This document shows, one piece after another, positions 1 through 8,514 of a DNA stretch of 32,978 nt. The number at the start of each line of letters is the position of its first letter. Position 1 is the first letter of the stretch. The notes under the pieces were generated by a model that saw only the letters and a program-made list of their open reading frames with translations, was not told where the DNA came from and made no database searches. A program made the translations under genes and the position numbers. Source of the DNA: Clostridia bacterium (GTDB taxonomy: Bacteria > Bacillota > Clostridia > Oscillospirales > CAG-272); NCBI GenBank assembly GCA_017398145.1, contig JAFQHD010000135.1, forward strand, positions 1 through 32,978, given 5' to 3'.

Positions 1-1
1 C

Positions 2-796
2 GACCCCCGTATGCCCACCATCTGCGGTCTCAGAAGAAGAGGTTATACACCTTCTGCTATATTCGATTTTGTACGCCGTGCAGGTGTAGCAAAAAACTAC
101 AGTCTTCTCGATATGGAGCTTCTTGAGCACTGCGCAAGAGAAGAACTCAATATGACAGCTCTTCGCCGTATAGCTGTTATAGATCCAATCAAGGTTGTTG
201 TAACAAACTACCCCGAAGATAAGACAGAATACTTTGAGATTTCTAATAACCCCAATGATGAAAATGCGGGTGTAAGACAGGTTCCCTTCACCCGTGAGCT
301 TTATATTGACAGCTCTGACTTTGCCGAGGTACCTCCGCCTAAGTTCTTCAGACTTAAGCCCGAAGGTGAAGTAAGACTAATGGGATCATATATCATCAAG
401 CTTGACGAGATCGTTAAAAACGAGGACGGATCGATCAAGGAGCTCAGATGTACCGCAGATATAGAAACAGGCACAAACAAGCCCGACCGTAAGATAAAGG
501 GTACTATCCACTGGGTAAGTGCAAAGTATGCACAAAATGTTACCGTAATGATGTACGACAAGCTCTTTAACATTGAAAACACAGGCGATATTCCAGAGGA
601 CAAGACCTACGATGACTATCTTAACATCAATTCAGTGACCAAGTTTGAAAACTGCAAGGTCGAACCCGCCCTGAAGGATGCAGGTGAGGCTGAGAGATTC
701 CAGTTTGTACGAAACGGTTACTTTGTCAAGGATACCAAAAACGAAAATACCTATAACCTCATTGTAGGTCTCAAGGACAGCTTCAAGAAAGGTTAA
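2..796 (+). CDS. glnS: Glutaminyl-tRNA synthetase, C-terminal part (5' end outside window)
   Basis: The product charges tRNA-Gln with glutamine in the cytoplasm. Only the last 264 codons are present; the frame is already open at base 2, where it reads DPRMPTICGLRRRGYTP, a hallmark of class I GlnRS just before the anticodon-binding region. The rest fits the two beta-barrel anticodon-binding domains: a W-V-S-A-x-x-A segment followed by V-x-x-x-x-Y-D-K-L-F, and an F-Q-F-V-R-N-G-Y-F segment near the end. The internal ATG at base 11 is not the start. metY follows after 4 nt, and its ribosome site lies within the glnS stop region, so the two are probably co-transcribed. Possession of GlnRS means Gln-tRNA need not depend on GatCAB here. 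GluRS is the nearest alternative but lacks this C-terminal arrangement. Confidence 0.95.
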   Translation, partial: DPRMPTICGLRRRGYTPSAIFDFVRRAGVAKNYSLLDMELLEHCAREELNMTALRRIAVIDPIKVVVTNYPEDKTEYFEISNNPNDENAGVRQVPFTRELYIDSSDFAEVPPPKFFRLKPEGEVRLMGSYIIKLDEIVKNEDGSIKELRCTADIETGTNKPDRKIKGTIHWVSAKYAQNVTVMMYDKLFNIENTGDIPEDKTYDDYLNINSVTKFENCKVEPALKDAGEAERFQFVRNGYFVKDTKNENTYNLIVGLKDSFKKG

Positions 797-800
797 TATT

Positions 801-2078
801 ATGAGCAACAAAATTGAAACAAAATGCGTACAGGCAGGCTACACCCCTAAAAACGGTGAGCCCCGAGTACTTCCTATAATTCAATCAACAACATACAAAT
901 ATGAAACAAGCCAGGAAATGGGTGACCTTTTTGACTTAAAGGCAGAGGGTTATTTCTATTCCAGACTGGCTAACCCTACAAACGATGCGGTTGCTTCCAA
1001 GATCGCAGCTCTTGAGGGCGGCGTTGCAGCAATCCTAACCTCCTCCGGTCAGGCAGCGAATTTCTTTGCCCTCTTTAATATCGTTAACGCAGGCGACCAC
1101 ATTGTTGCATCCTCAGCTATATACGGTGGCACCTTCAACCTTATCAGCGTTACAATGAAAAAGATGGGTATTGATGCAACTTTTATCTCACCTGATTCTA
1201 CGTATGAAGAAATCTGTACAGCGATCAAACCCAATACCAAGGCTGTGTTCGGTGAAACTCTCGCAAACCCTTCTCTTGCAGTGCTTGATATCGAAACCTT
1301 TGCGAATGCTGCTCACGATAACGGACTACCTCTTATCGTTGACAATACCTTCCCTACTCCCATTAACTGCAGACCGATCGAGTTTGGCGCAGATATCGTA
1401 ACTCACTCCACAACAAAATACATGGACGGACACGCTTCGGTTGTAGGAGGTGTTGTTGTAGATTCCGGTAATTTCGATTGGACAAAGTATCCCGAAAAGT
1501 TTGCTTGTCTGGTAGAACCCGATCCCTCTTATCATGGTGTCAGCTATACAGAGCAGTTCGGTAAAGCGGCATATATCACCAAGCTTACCGTACAGCTTAT
1601 GCGAGATCTCGGTTCCATTCCTCCCGCTATCACATCTTTTATGCTTAATCTTGGTCTTGAATCCCTGCATCTGAGAGTTCAGCGTCATTGTGAGAACGCA
1701 AGAAAAATTGCAAACTATCTCACAAGTAACCCCAAGGTTACATGGGTAAACTATCCCGATCTTGAAGATAATAAGTATAACAGGTTAGCAAAGAAATATC
1801 TGCCCAACGGTTCGAGTGGTGTTATCTCCTTCGGTGTTGCCGGTGGCAGAGAGTCTGCTACAAAGTTTATGGATTCGCTCAAGCTTGCAGCCGTTGTTAC
1901 TCATGTAGCTGATGCCAGAACCTGCTGTCTGCATCCCGCAAGCACAACCCACAGACAGATGACCGATGAGCAGCTTATCGAGTGCGGAACAACGCCTGAT
2001 CTGATCAGACTTTCGGTAGGTATTGAAAACGCTGACGATATCATTGAAGATATCGCACAAGCTCTTGAAAATATATGA
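801..2078 (+). CDS. metY: O-acetylhomoserine sulfhydrylase (Cys/Met-metabolism PLP enzyme)
   Basis: A cytoplasmic PLP enzyme of 425 residues that most likely makes homocysteine from O-acetylhomoserine and sulfide, the direct-sulfhydrylation route to methionine. The length fits the OAH sulfhydrylase branch (about 420-430) better than cystathionine gamma-synthase or lyase (about 380). Visible family signatures are an N-terminal T-x-x-V-Q-A-G-Y, the S-S-G-Q-A-A phosphate-binding stretch near residue 75, V-D-N-T-F near 180, and H-S-T-T-K-Y with the Schiff-base lysine at K206. The long insertion after K206 is also typical of MetY. The start has an AAAGG ribosome site formed by the end of glnS. The aminopeptidase follows after 8 nt. 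I see no SAM riboswitch or T-box, because there is no room before the gene; regulation would have to act upstream of the window. Confidence 0.93.
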   Translation: MSNKIETKCVQAGYTPKNGEPRVLPIIQSTTYKYETSQEMGDLFDLKAEGYFYSRLANPTNDAVASKIAALEGGVAAILTSSGQAANFFALFNIVNAGDHIVASSAIYGGTFNLISVTMKKMGIDATFISPDSTYEEICTAIKPNTKAVFGETLANPSLAVLDIETFANAAHDNGLPLIVDNTFPTPINCRPIEFGADIVTHSTTKYMDGHASVVGGVVVDSGNFDWTKYPEKFACLVEPDPSYHGVSYTEQFGKAAYITKLTVQLMRDLGSIPPAITSFMLNLGLESLHLRVQRHCENARKIANYLTSNPKVTWVNYPDLEDNKYNRLAKKYLPNGSSGVISFGVAGGRESATKFMDSLKLAAVVTHVADARTCCLHPASTTHRQMTDEQLIECGTTPDLIRLSVGIENADDIIEDIAQALENI

Positions 2079-2086
2079 GGTGAATT

Positions 2087-3310
2087 ATGAAAAAAACAGT
2101 CTTAAAAGAATATGCAAAGTTGATCGCAACAATGGGTGCAAACGTGCAAAAGGGTCAGGACGTTATCGTTATGGCAGAGCTTGATCAGCCCGAATTTGTT
2201 GAGATGGTCGTTGACCAGTGTTACAAGGCAGGTGCGCGCAAGGTAGAGGTACAGTGGACACACCAGCCCCTCACTAAGCTCAATGTAAGACATAAGTCAT
2301 TAAAGACACTTTCAACTCTTGAAGATTGGGAGGTTGAAAAGCTCAGATACAGAACAAAGGTACTTCCCTGTATGATCTACCTTCTCTCAGAAGATCCTGA
2401 TGGTCTCAACGGCATCAACCAGGCGAAGATGTCCAAGGCAACACAGGCTAAGTATAAGATCATCAAGCCCTTCAGAGATGAGATGGATAACAAATATCAG
2501 TGGACCATAGCTGCTGTTCCCGGTGCAAAGTGGGCAAAGAAAATGTTCCCTAACCTTTCCAAGCATCAGGCTGTTGAAAAGCTCTGGGAAGCAATCCTCT
2601 ACACATCCAGAGCCGACTCCAATCCCATTGAAAACTGGAAAGCGCATAACAAGGATCTGCACGACAGATGTCAGTATCTCAACTCTCTCGGTATTGAAAA
2701 GCTTCATTACACTTCCTCCAACGGTACAGATCTCACGGTAGGTATGATCCCCGAAGCACAGTTCCTTGGCGGTGGTGAAGAATCACTTCAGGGCATCTAT
2801 TTCAACGCCAATATTCCTACCGAAGAGTGCTTCATTTCTCCCAAAAGGGGCGAAGCAGAGGGTATCGTTTATTCAACCAAACCCCTTTCCTACAGAGGCG
2901 AGGTTATCGAAAACTTCTTTATCGAATTCAAGGAAGGTAAGGCTGTAAAATGGGGAGCTGAACGTAACGAGGACCTTCTCAGTGAGATGCTTAATATGGA
3001 TGAAGGCGCAGCTTATCTCGGTGAATGTGCGCTGGTTCCCTTCGATTCTCCCATCAACAACTCCGGACTAACCTTCTATAACACTCTCTTTGACGAAAAT
3101 GCTTGCTGCCACCTCGCAATGGGCAGAGGCTTCACAAACACCATCAGAGAATACGAAAAATACAATCTCGAGCAGTTTGCGGAGCTTGGTGTTAATGACT
3201 CTATGATCCACGAGGACTTTATGATAGGTTCAGCGGATCTCTCAATCGAGGCAATCTGTTCAAACGGTAAAAAAGTACAGATATTCAAGGACGGCAACTG
3301 GGCGTTCTAA
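2087..3310 (+). CDS. M29-family metallo-aminopeptidase
   Basis: A 407-residue aminopeptidase of peptidase family M29 (AmpS/AmpT, PepS type), which removes N-terminal residues from peptides in the cytoplasm using two metal ions. The length matches the family (about 400-415). The metal-binding residues known for the family can be placed: Glu in N-I-P-T-E-E, Glu in L-G-E-C-A-L-V-P, His in C-C-H-L-A-M-G-R-G-F, and His and Asp in M-I-H-E-D-F-M-I-G. There is no signal peptide. The ribosome site GAGGTGA overlaps the metY stop codon, which indicates translational coupling. A role in recycling peptide-derived amino acids alongside MetY is plausible but is an inference. Confidence 0.93.
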   Translation: MKKTVLKEYAKLIATMGANVQKGQDVIVMAELDQPEFVEMVVDQCYKAGARKVEVQWTHQPLTKLNVRHKSLKTLSTLEDWEVEKLRYRTKVLPCMIYLLSEDPDGLNGINQAKMSKATQAKYKIIKPFRDEMDNKYQWTIAAVPGAKWAKKMFPNLSKHQAVEKLWEAILYTSRADSNPIENWKAHNKDLHDRCQYLNSLGIEKLHYTSSNGTDLTVGMIPEAQFLGGGEESLQGIYFNANIPTEECFISPKRGEAEGIVYSTKPLSYRGEVIENFFIEFKEGKAVKWGAERNEDLLSEMLNMDEGAAYLGECALVPFDSPINNSGLTFYNTLFDENACCHLAMGRGFTNTIREYEKYNLEQFAELGVNDSMIHEDFMIGSADLSIEAICSNGKKVQIFKDGNWAF

Positions 3311-3327
3311 ATTTAATGGAGTATTTT

Positions 3328-6300
3328 ATGAAAAGGATTCTTTCTATTACTGCAATATTAATTGCACTCGTAACTATCTTATCCTTCTCTGTGAATGCCG
3401 CACATCCCTTCACAGACGTTAGGGATAACCATTGGTACAAGGAAGCGGTTGAATACTGCTACACCAACGAGTTCGTAAAAGGTATGACTGAGACTGAATT
3501 CGGTCCTACTACAACCGTAAACCGTGCTATGGTTGTTACTATACTTGCGAACATGGCAGAATATTACGAAAATGCTTATAACGGTGAAGTATCGTTCCCT
3601 GACGTTAAGACCAATCATTGGTTTGCAAAAACCGTTCACTGGGCATATCAGAACGGAGTTGCCAACGGTAAGGGCGAGAAATTTGAACCGCTTACTGCAG
3701 TTACCCGACAAGAGCTTGCTATGTTCTTGGCAAATTATGCAGCATTTACCGGAAGTGATGTAACACCCACAGATAACAGCGCGATCAACATATTCAGTGA
3801 TAGCACAAAGGTTGCAAGCTGGGCAAAGGCTTCTATGAACTGGGCGGTTGAAAACGGTATCATGTCCGGTAATAAGAACGGTACGCTCAACCCCAGAGGA
3901 ACCGCAACAAGAGCTGAGCTCGCCGTTATGATCATGAACTTTGACAAGCAGTTCAATCGGTTCGCTGAGGATATCACAGTTTCTGCGGCATTTACGGACG
4001 ATATGCTTCTCCAGAGAGATGAAAAATGCTCGGTATGGGGCTTTGCCGACAACTCTCAGAACGGTAGAATTGTTCGCTGTGAAATTGACGGTCATATCGC
4101 CATCGCTCGTGTTAATAACGGCAAGTGGAATGCGGTCTTCTCAGAAACATTTCCTGCTAACGGCGAGGGTACTACACTTACAGTAACAGACGGTATTGAA
4201 GACAGAGAATATAAAAATATTCTTTTCGGAGATATGTATTATATCTTCGGTCAGTCAAATGCGTACTATAGTCTTGCTGAGCTTATAATCGACCTCAATT
4301 ACAAAAATCTTCGTAACACCCTGGAAGTTGACTACGATGATAACAGAGATCTCCGTTTCTTCCGCGTATCCAACACCGACTATAACTTTACCGGCGAGGA
4401 CGCTCGCGGAACAGACAAGCTGTTTGAAGACGTATATCATAACGAAGGTTGGCAGACTCCCTCGGATATAGGCAAGAAGGTTATGCCCTTTGATAAGGTA
4501 AAACCCTCCACTCAAAACGGATTTGACCGTAACGGTGTAAGTGCCGAGGTATTCTCTGCGCTTGGTTATCTCTTTGCTTATAACATGTCAAACGAGACCG
4601 ATGTGCCGATCGGCGTTATCGAGATCGACGCTTCCGGACATCCCCTCATCTCCTTTGCCCCCAATGAATTAGCCGAAAAATGGGGACATGAAGCATATGA
4701 TCCCAACACAGGTACATACTACTACAACTGTAACGGTCTTGTTGCCGATTATCTCAAAACAAGATTTGCATACAACCAACAGCTCTATCCTCTCATCAAT
4801 TTCTCTACCGCAGGTATTCTGTGGTATCAGGGCGAAAGTGACTGGATCAACTGCCGCGAGATCATGGGTGCTGATTACAAGAACACCTTTACAAATCAGT
4901 TCACAGAGCTTATGACCTATTTCCGTCAGCATATGGGTAATGATGACTTCCCCGTATATATCATGGAATTCCCCTCCTGCTTTGAAGGAAAATATAACGG
5001 AGAAACACTTTCCTATTTTGATTTTGGATCTGTAAGAGCTGAGCTTGGTACTATACCTCAGGTTCTCGATAACTCTTATATTGTATCATCATCCGACTAT
5101 TTCAATGATAACACTTGGATCAACAACATTCATCCCTACATCAAGCACTGGCAGGCAGAGCGTTTAGCCAATATTATGCTTTCCACCGGCAATTATGACG
5201 TAGAAGATTATGACATCAACTATACATCCGGTCCTGTACTCAAGAGCTCCAAATATGTTAATGACAATACAGTTGAGCTTAACTTCAATTATGTAGGTGA
5301 CGGCCTTAAGGTGTTCGACGAAACAGGAGAAGATGTTCTCCTCGGCTTTGAGATTCTCGTTAACGGTGCATGGATCAACTGCGAAAATGCTGTTATTACC
5401 GATAAGGATACCGTTACTATCACTTATGACGGCGGTAAGATCGATGCAGTTCGATACAACAGAATTCCTTGGGCTATATTCCGTGTATCTCTTACACTCG
5501 GTAACTCTGAGGGTATTCCTGCTGTTGCTTTTATTGACTTCTGGCACGAAAACACAGAGCCTGACGAACCTGATGATCCTATAGGACCTATCGATCCTAA
5601 CACCAACCTCACCACAGATTATACCGTGTCCTCGGCATTCACGGATAATATGATCCTTCAGAAGGACGAGTCCTGCTCTGTGTGGGGGTGGGCGCCCGAA
5701 ACCGAAGACGGCAAATATGTTAAGGTCACAATTAACGGTAAAACAGCTTACGCTGAAATCAAAAATGGAGAATGGAAGGCAACCTTCTCCGAAACATTCC
5801 CTGTAAACAAGGAAGGCACAAGCATATATATTAACGATACTGAGATGTTCAAGGACGTTCTTTTCGGTGATGTATACTATGTTATCGGTCAGTCAAATGT
5901 TCATTACAGCCTTCTCGAAATGCGCATCGACTCTATCACCAAGCGCTTCGAGGATGATGTTGTATTTGATTTCGATGATGCAAGAGATATACGTTTCTTC
6001 CGTAACTCAAATACCTATCACATGACAAATACAGGTGATCGTGCTCAGGGTACAGCTACACTGTATAAGGATGCAGAGGTACCCAAGGGCTGGCAGAAGC
6101 CATCAGATGTCAAGATTGATTATGATTCAAACTATCCTGCAGACATCAACAATTTTCCCAGAGCTGTAGCAAGCTCCGAGGTGTTTTCTGCGCTCGGTTA
6201 TCTGTTTGCATATAATATGTCCGAGGTTACCGATACTCCTATCGGTGTTATTGAGATTGACGCTTCGGGCTTCCCTCTCATTGCTTTTGCCCCCAATGAG

Positions 6301-7224
6301 CTTGCAGAAAAATGGGGTACAGAGGCGTACAACGAAGCTACAGGTCAGTACTTCTATTACCTCAAGGGTGTAAATATGGAGGGTTACGCTACAGGTGATC
6401 TTGCAAACCCCACGATGTATACAAGATTTGCATACAATCAGCAGATATATCCTCTCATCAACTTCTCTACAGCAGGTATTCTCTGGTATCAGGGCGAGAG
6501 CGACTGGGCAAGCACAAGAGAGACTTTGCTTGACTCATCCAAGGGTACATTCCAGACTCAGTTTGCAGAGCTTATGACCTATTACCGTGAGCATATGGGT
6601 AATAACGACTTCCCTGTTTACGTAATGGAATTCCCCTCATGCTTCCCCAGCTACAATCCCAACAAGATACAGCATTATATTCCTACAGGAGCAGTTCGTA
6701 CCGAGGTTGGCATTATTCCTCAGATACTTGATAACTCCTATGTCGTAGCATGCTCCGACTTCTTCTACGACGTAAACTGGGAAAATAACATTCATCCCTA
6801 CATCAAGCACCTTCAGGCAGCTCGTCTTGCCAATATGGCTCTGTCGGTAGGTTATGATATCGAGGGTTATGATATCAACTACACCTCAGGACCCGTATTA
6901 AAGGATGTAAATTATGTCAGTGATAACAAGGTCGAGATCAACTTCAACTACGTAGCCGACGGCTTAAGATCCTTTGATGAGTCAGGCGACGAGATCATTT
7001 TCGGTCTTGACATACTGGTTGACGGTCAGTGGGTCGAGTATCTTGATGCTGTTATAACCGACGAAGACACGGTAACCGTTGAATACGACGGCGGTACGAT
7101 CGAGGGTGTACGTTATAACAGAAATACAGAAGCTATGTTCTATGCACAGGTTACTCTCGGAAGCTATAATGAAGAGCTGAGCAGAGCTATACCCGCTGTT
7201 GCGTTCGTTAATTACAAAAATTAA
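3328..7224 (+). CDS. SLH-anchored protein with two tandem SASA (sialate O-acetylesterase-like) modules
   Basis: A secreted wall-associated protein of 1298 residues. I place the start at 3328, not the in-frame ATG at 3316, because GGAG at 3318-3321 lies 6 nt before it and a signal peptide then begins at once (MKRILSITAILIALV, cleavage near VNA/A at 24). Three S-layer homology domains follow (about 26-80, 85-140, 148-205), each with the N/T-R-x-x motif, so it should bind pyruvylated wall polymer. Two homologous SGNH/SASA modules occupy about 213-740 and 765-1298, separated by a D/E/P-rich linker. Each has G-Q-S-N (Ser310, Ser856), W-Y-Q-G-E-S-D (about 499 and 1053) and N-N-I-H-P (His602, His1156). 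Deacetylation of a glycan is the likely activity; the substrate is unknown. In the block usually written D-I-H-P, both copies have Asn where an Asp is expected. Confidence 0.88.
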   Translation: MKRILSITAILIALVTILSFSVNAAHPFTDVRDNHWYKEAVEYCYTNEFVKGMTETEFGPTTTVNRAMVVTILANMAEYYENAYNGEVSFPDVKTNHWFAKTVHWAYQNGVANGKGEKFEPLTAVTRQELAMFLANYAAFTGSDVTPTDNSAINIFSDSTKVASWAKASMNWAVENGIMSGNKNGTLNPRGTATRAELAVMIMNFDKQFNRFAEDITVSAAFTDDMLLQRDEKCSVWGFADNSQNGRIVRCEIDGHIAIARVNNGKWNAVFSETFPANGEGTTLTVTDGIEDREYKNILFGDMYYIFGQSNAYYSLAELIIDLNYKNLRNTLEVDYDDNRDLRFFRVSNTDYNFTGEDARGTDKLFEDVYHNEGWQTPSDIGKKVMPFDKVKPSTQNGFDRNGVSAEVFSALGYLFAYNMSNETDVPIGVIEIDASGHPLISFAPNELAEKWGHEAYDPNTGTYYYNCNGLVADYLKTRFAYNQQLYPLINFSTAGILWYQGESDWINCREIMGADYKNTFTNQFTELMTYFRQHMGNDDFPVYIMEFPSCFEGKYNGETLSYFDFGSVRAELGTIPQVLDNSYIVSSSDYFNDNTWINNIHPYIKHWQAERLANIMLSTGNYDVEDYDINYTSGPVLKSSKYVNDNTVELNFNYVGDGLKVFDETGEDVLLGFEILVNGAWINCENAVITDKDTVTITYDGGKIDAVRYNRIPWAIFRVSLTLGNSEGIPAVAFIDFWHENTEPDEPDDPIGPIDPNTNLTTDYTVSSAFTDNMILQKDESCSVWGWAPETEDGKYVKVTINGKTAYAEIKNGEWKATFSETFPVNKEGTSIYINDTEMFKDVLFGDVYYVIGQSNVHYSLLEMRIDSITKRFEDDVVFDFDDARDIRFFRNSNTYHMTNTGDRAQGTATLYKDAEVPKGWQKPSDVKIDYDSNYPADINNFPRAVASSEVFSALGYLFAYNMSEVTDTPIGVIEIDASGFPLIAFAPNELAEKWGTEAYNEATGQYFYYLKGVNMEGYATGDLANPTMYTRFAYNQQIYPLINFSTAGILWYQGESDWASTRETLLDSSKGTFQTQFAELMTYYREHMGNNDFPVYVMEFPSCFPSYNPNKIQHYIPTGAVRTEVGIIPQILDNSYVVACSDFFYDVNWENNIHPYIKHLQAARLANMALSVGYDIEGYDINYTSGPVLKDVNYVSDNKVEINFNYVADGLRSFDESGDEIIFGLDILVDGQWVEYLDAVITDEDTVTVEYDGGTIEGVRYNRNTEAMFYAQVTLGSYNEELSRAIPAVAFVNYKN
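3964..7221 (+). repeat. Internal tandem duplication of the SASA module in one gene
   Basis: Copy 1 runs from about 3964 to 5547 and copy 2 from about 5611 to 7221, in the same frame and order. Both begin with (I/Y)TVS-A-F-T-D-(D/N)-M and share long near-identical segments, for example S-x-E-V-F-S-A-L-G-Y-L-F-A-Y-N-M and P-L-I-N-F-S-T-A-G-I-L-W-Y-Q-G-E-S-D-W. Copy 2 has an insertion of about 9 residues before T-R-F-A-Y-N-Q-Q. The DNA copies have drifted at synonymous positions, so the duplication is not recent. Confidence 0.9.
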
Positions 7225-7230
7225 TTAATA

Positions 7231-7262
7231 AAATAAACGGCTCAAACGAGCCGTTTATTTTA
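7231..7262 (+). terminator. Rho-independent terminator after the SLH-esterase gene
   Basis: Perfect 13-bp inverted repeat AAATAAACGGCTC / GAGCCGTTTATTT with loop AAAC, with U-rich 3' arm and tail. It closes the glnS-metY-aminopeptidase-esterase run and separates it from sigG. Confidence 0.9.
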
Positions 7263-7277
7263 TTGCCAATACTTGCT

Positions 7278-7309
7278 TGTATAACAGATAAAGTCCTCTG
7301 TCAATACTT
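7278..7309 (+). promoter_or_regulatory. Possible sigma-F/sigma-G-type promoter of sigG
   Basis: TGTATA (7278-7283) followed about 18 nt later by CAATACT (7302-7308) resembles the forespore promoter pattern (TGnATA, then about 17-18 nt, then CATACTA), but the -10 match is imperfect. No good sigma-A promoter is visible here. Transcription would begin near 7315, inside the loop of the hairpin at 7291-7332, so a transcript from this site would lack the hairpin's 5' arm. Confidence 0.3.
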
Positions 7310-7332
7310 TTAACAGTATAAACGGAGGACTT
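7291..7332 (+). promoter_or_regulatory. Hairpin that sequesters the sigG ribosome-binding site
   Basis: Bases 7291-7301 pair with 7322-7332: 11 bp, ten Watson-Crick and one G-U, with a 20-nt loop. The 3' arm contains the whole ribosome site GGAGGA (7324-7329), 7 nt before the ATG at 7337. An RNA that starts upstream of 7291 would hide the site; an RNA that starts within the loop would leave it free. The base pairing is directly visible; the regulatory role is inferred. Confidence 0.65.
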
Positions 7333-7336
7333 CTGA

Positions 7337-8131
7337 ATGTATTATAATAAAGTTGAAATATGCGGAGTCAACACCGCTGAATTAAAAACAATTTCGGATG
7401 AAGAGAAAAAGGAATTATTACTCAAAGCAAGAAGCGGAGATATGCCGGCAAGACAAAAGCTGATAGATTCAAATCTCCGTTTAGTCTTAAGTATTATACA
7501 GCGATTCGGAAACCGCGGTGAGAACCCCGATGACCTTTTTCAGGTTGGGTGCGTCGGACTTATAAAGGCGGTGGATAATTTCAATACAGAGCTTGATGTG
7601 AAATTCAGCACCTATGCCGTACCTATGATAATAGGTGAGGTAAGAAGATATCTGAGAGACAATAATATTATACGAGTAAGCAGATCGGTCAGAGATCTTG
7701 CGTATCATGCGCTTTCAGCTAAGGAAAAGCTGTCAAAAAAGATGGACCGCGATCCGACGATAGACGAAATCACGCAATACCTGAGAAAGGCAGATATAGA
7801 ATGCACCAACGAGAAAGTGACAGCAGCACTTGAGGCTATTGTCGATCCCGTATCTCTTTACGAGCCCGTCTATAACGATCAAGGAAGCGGAGATTCGCTC
7901 TATGTTCTTGACCAGATAAGCGATAAAACATCAACCGACGAGGTATGGCTTGAGAATATCGCTCTTTCCGAGGCTATAAGAAAATTAAACGACAGAGAAA
8001 AATCAATAATATCCATGAGATTTTTTGAAGGTAAAACACAGATGGAAATTGCCGAAGAGATTGGGATATCACAGGCACAGGTATCGAGGGTTGAAAAGGG
8101 TGCTATCGAACAAATGCGAAAGGATTTTTAA
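7337..8131 (+). CDS. sigG: RNA polymerase sporulation sigma factor sigma-G
   Basis: A sigma-70-family factor of 264 residues that directs late forespore transcription in endospore formers. The N-terminus N-K-V-E-I-C-G-V-N-T is diagnostic of sigma-G rather than sigma-F or sigma-B. Region 2 contains N-L-R-L-V-L-S-I-I-Q-R-F, D-L-F-Q-V-G-C-V-G-L and F-S-T-Y-A-V-P-M-I-I-G-E; region 4 ends with the helix-turn-helix M-E-I-A-E-E-I-G-I-S-Q-A-Q-V-S-R-V-E. The start has a strong GGAGGA site that lies within a hairpin. In Bacillus and most Clostridia sigG follows spoIIGA-sigE; here its left neighbour is an unrelated surface esterase behind a terminator, so the usual linkage is broken. Downstream it converges on the amidase gene across a repeat-flanked insert. 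Confidence 0.95.
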   Translation: MYYNKVEICGVNTAELKTISDEEKKELLLKARSGDMPARQKLIDSNLRLVLSIIQRFGNRGENPDDLFQVGCVGLIKAVDNFNTELDVKFSTYAVPMIIGEVRRYLRDNNIIRVSRSVRDLAYHALSAKEKLSKKMDRDPTIDEITQYLRKADIECTNEKVTAALEAIVDPVSLYEPVYNDQGSGDSLYVLDQISDKTSTDEVWLENIALSEAIRKLNDREKSIISMRFFEGKTQMEIAEEIGISQAQVSRVEKGAIEQMRKDF

Positions 8132-8191
8132 AAGGCGTCGAAAGATGCCTTTTAGTTATTTATTATATCCTATTATCTTATAAGCCTGAAA
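8125..8191. repeat. Left copy (A) of a 67/68-bp direct repeat
   Basis: Bases 8125-8191 match 11840-11907 in the same orientation, apart from two substitutions in the terminator hairpin and one 1-nt gap (CTTAT against CTTTAT). Copy A starts in the last codons of sigG and carries the terminator. On the other strand it then carries a sequence equivalent to the last dozen codons of the amidase gene, frameshifted by the gap so that it reads F-R-L-I-R-stop. Confidence 0.9.
8130..8153 (+). terminator. Terminator of sigG (in repeat copy A)
   Basis: AAAAGGCGTC / GATGCCTTTT, 10 bp with one G-U pair and a GAAA loop, starting inside the sigG stop codon. The U-rich 3' arm runs into TTTTAGTTATTTATTA. Confidence 0.8.
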
Positions 8192-8361
8192 AATGTCATA
8201 CGGCCGCACACACAGCTGTCTAAGAACTGATTGTTTGACAGATATTCGTCGATGACGTCACGGCAGGAGGTGGCAAGAACCTTTGGGTCTCCGTTCTTTA
8301 ATATCTCCTTATAGGATACAGAGAAGAAGCCCTCAACGTATTTGAAATGTAAATACTGCAT
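8173..8361 (-). CDS. Unrecognised small ORF, possibly an amidase 3'-end remnant
   Basis: A 62-codon frame with an acceptable AAAGG site 8-10 nt before its ATG. I do not recognise a family. Its last residues (F-R-L-I-R) come from repeat copy A, that is, from sequence otherwise belonging to the amidase gene. Upstream residues loosely resemble the amidase C-terminus: G-F-F-S-V-S-Y-K-E-I-L against G-V-H-S-V-I-I-T-K-V-I, then V-I-D-E-Y-L-S-N-N against V-I-D-Y-L-V-N-S-N. If that is homology, the catalytic His is lost and this is a decayed duplicate; it could also be chance. An upstream frame (about 8480-8365) is open in another phase, which would fit decay by frameshift. A functional small protein is not excluded. 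Confidence 0.35.
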   Translation of the reverse strand: MQYLHFKYVEGFFSVSYKEILKNGDPKVLATSCRDVIDEYLSNNQFLDSCVCGRMTFFRLIR

Positions 8362-8481
8362 ACCTATACCTTTGTGACGGTGAATATATAAATATATCTA
8401 CAGATCAAATGCCCGAGGGAGGTGAGCAGATACTTGGTTATCTGGTATCTTATTTCACCGATTATATCTTCGAGAAATATG

Positions 8482-8511
8482 AAAAGAGATGAGCCAAGGC
8501 TCATCTCTTTT
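8482..8511 (-). terminator. Terminator after the helicase gene
   Basis: Perfect 14-bp inverted repeat AAAAGAGATGAGCC / GGCTCATCTCTTTT with a 2-base centre (in practice a 4-nt loop), 4 bp beyond the helicase stop. The U-rich end suits the - strand; it may also act on the + strand. Confidence 0.85.
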
Positions 8512-8514
8512 AGT

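Noticed and set aside
797..2090. SAM riboswitch or T-box control of metY
   Set aside because: The gaps before metY and after it are 4 and 8 nt, with no leader.
3379..4095. A 238-codon - strand frame inside the SLH region
   Set aside because: It is antisense to well-supported SLH domains and shows no family motifs.
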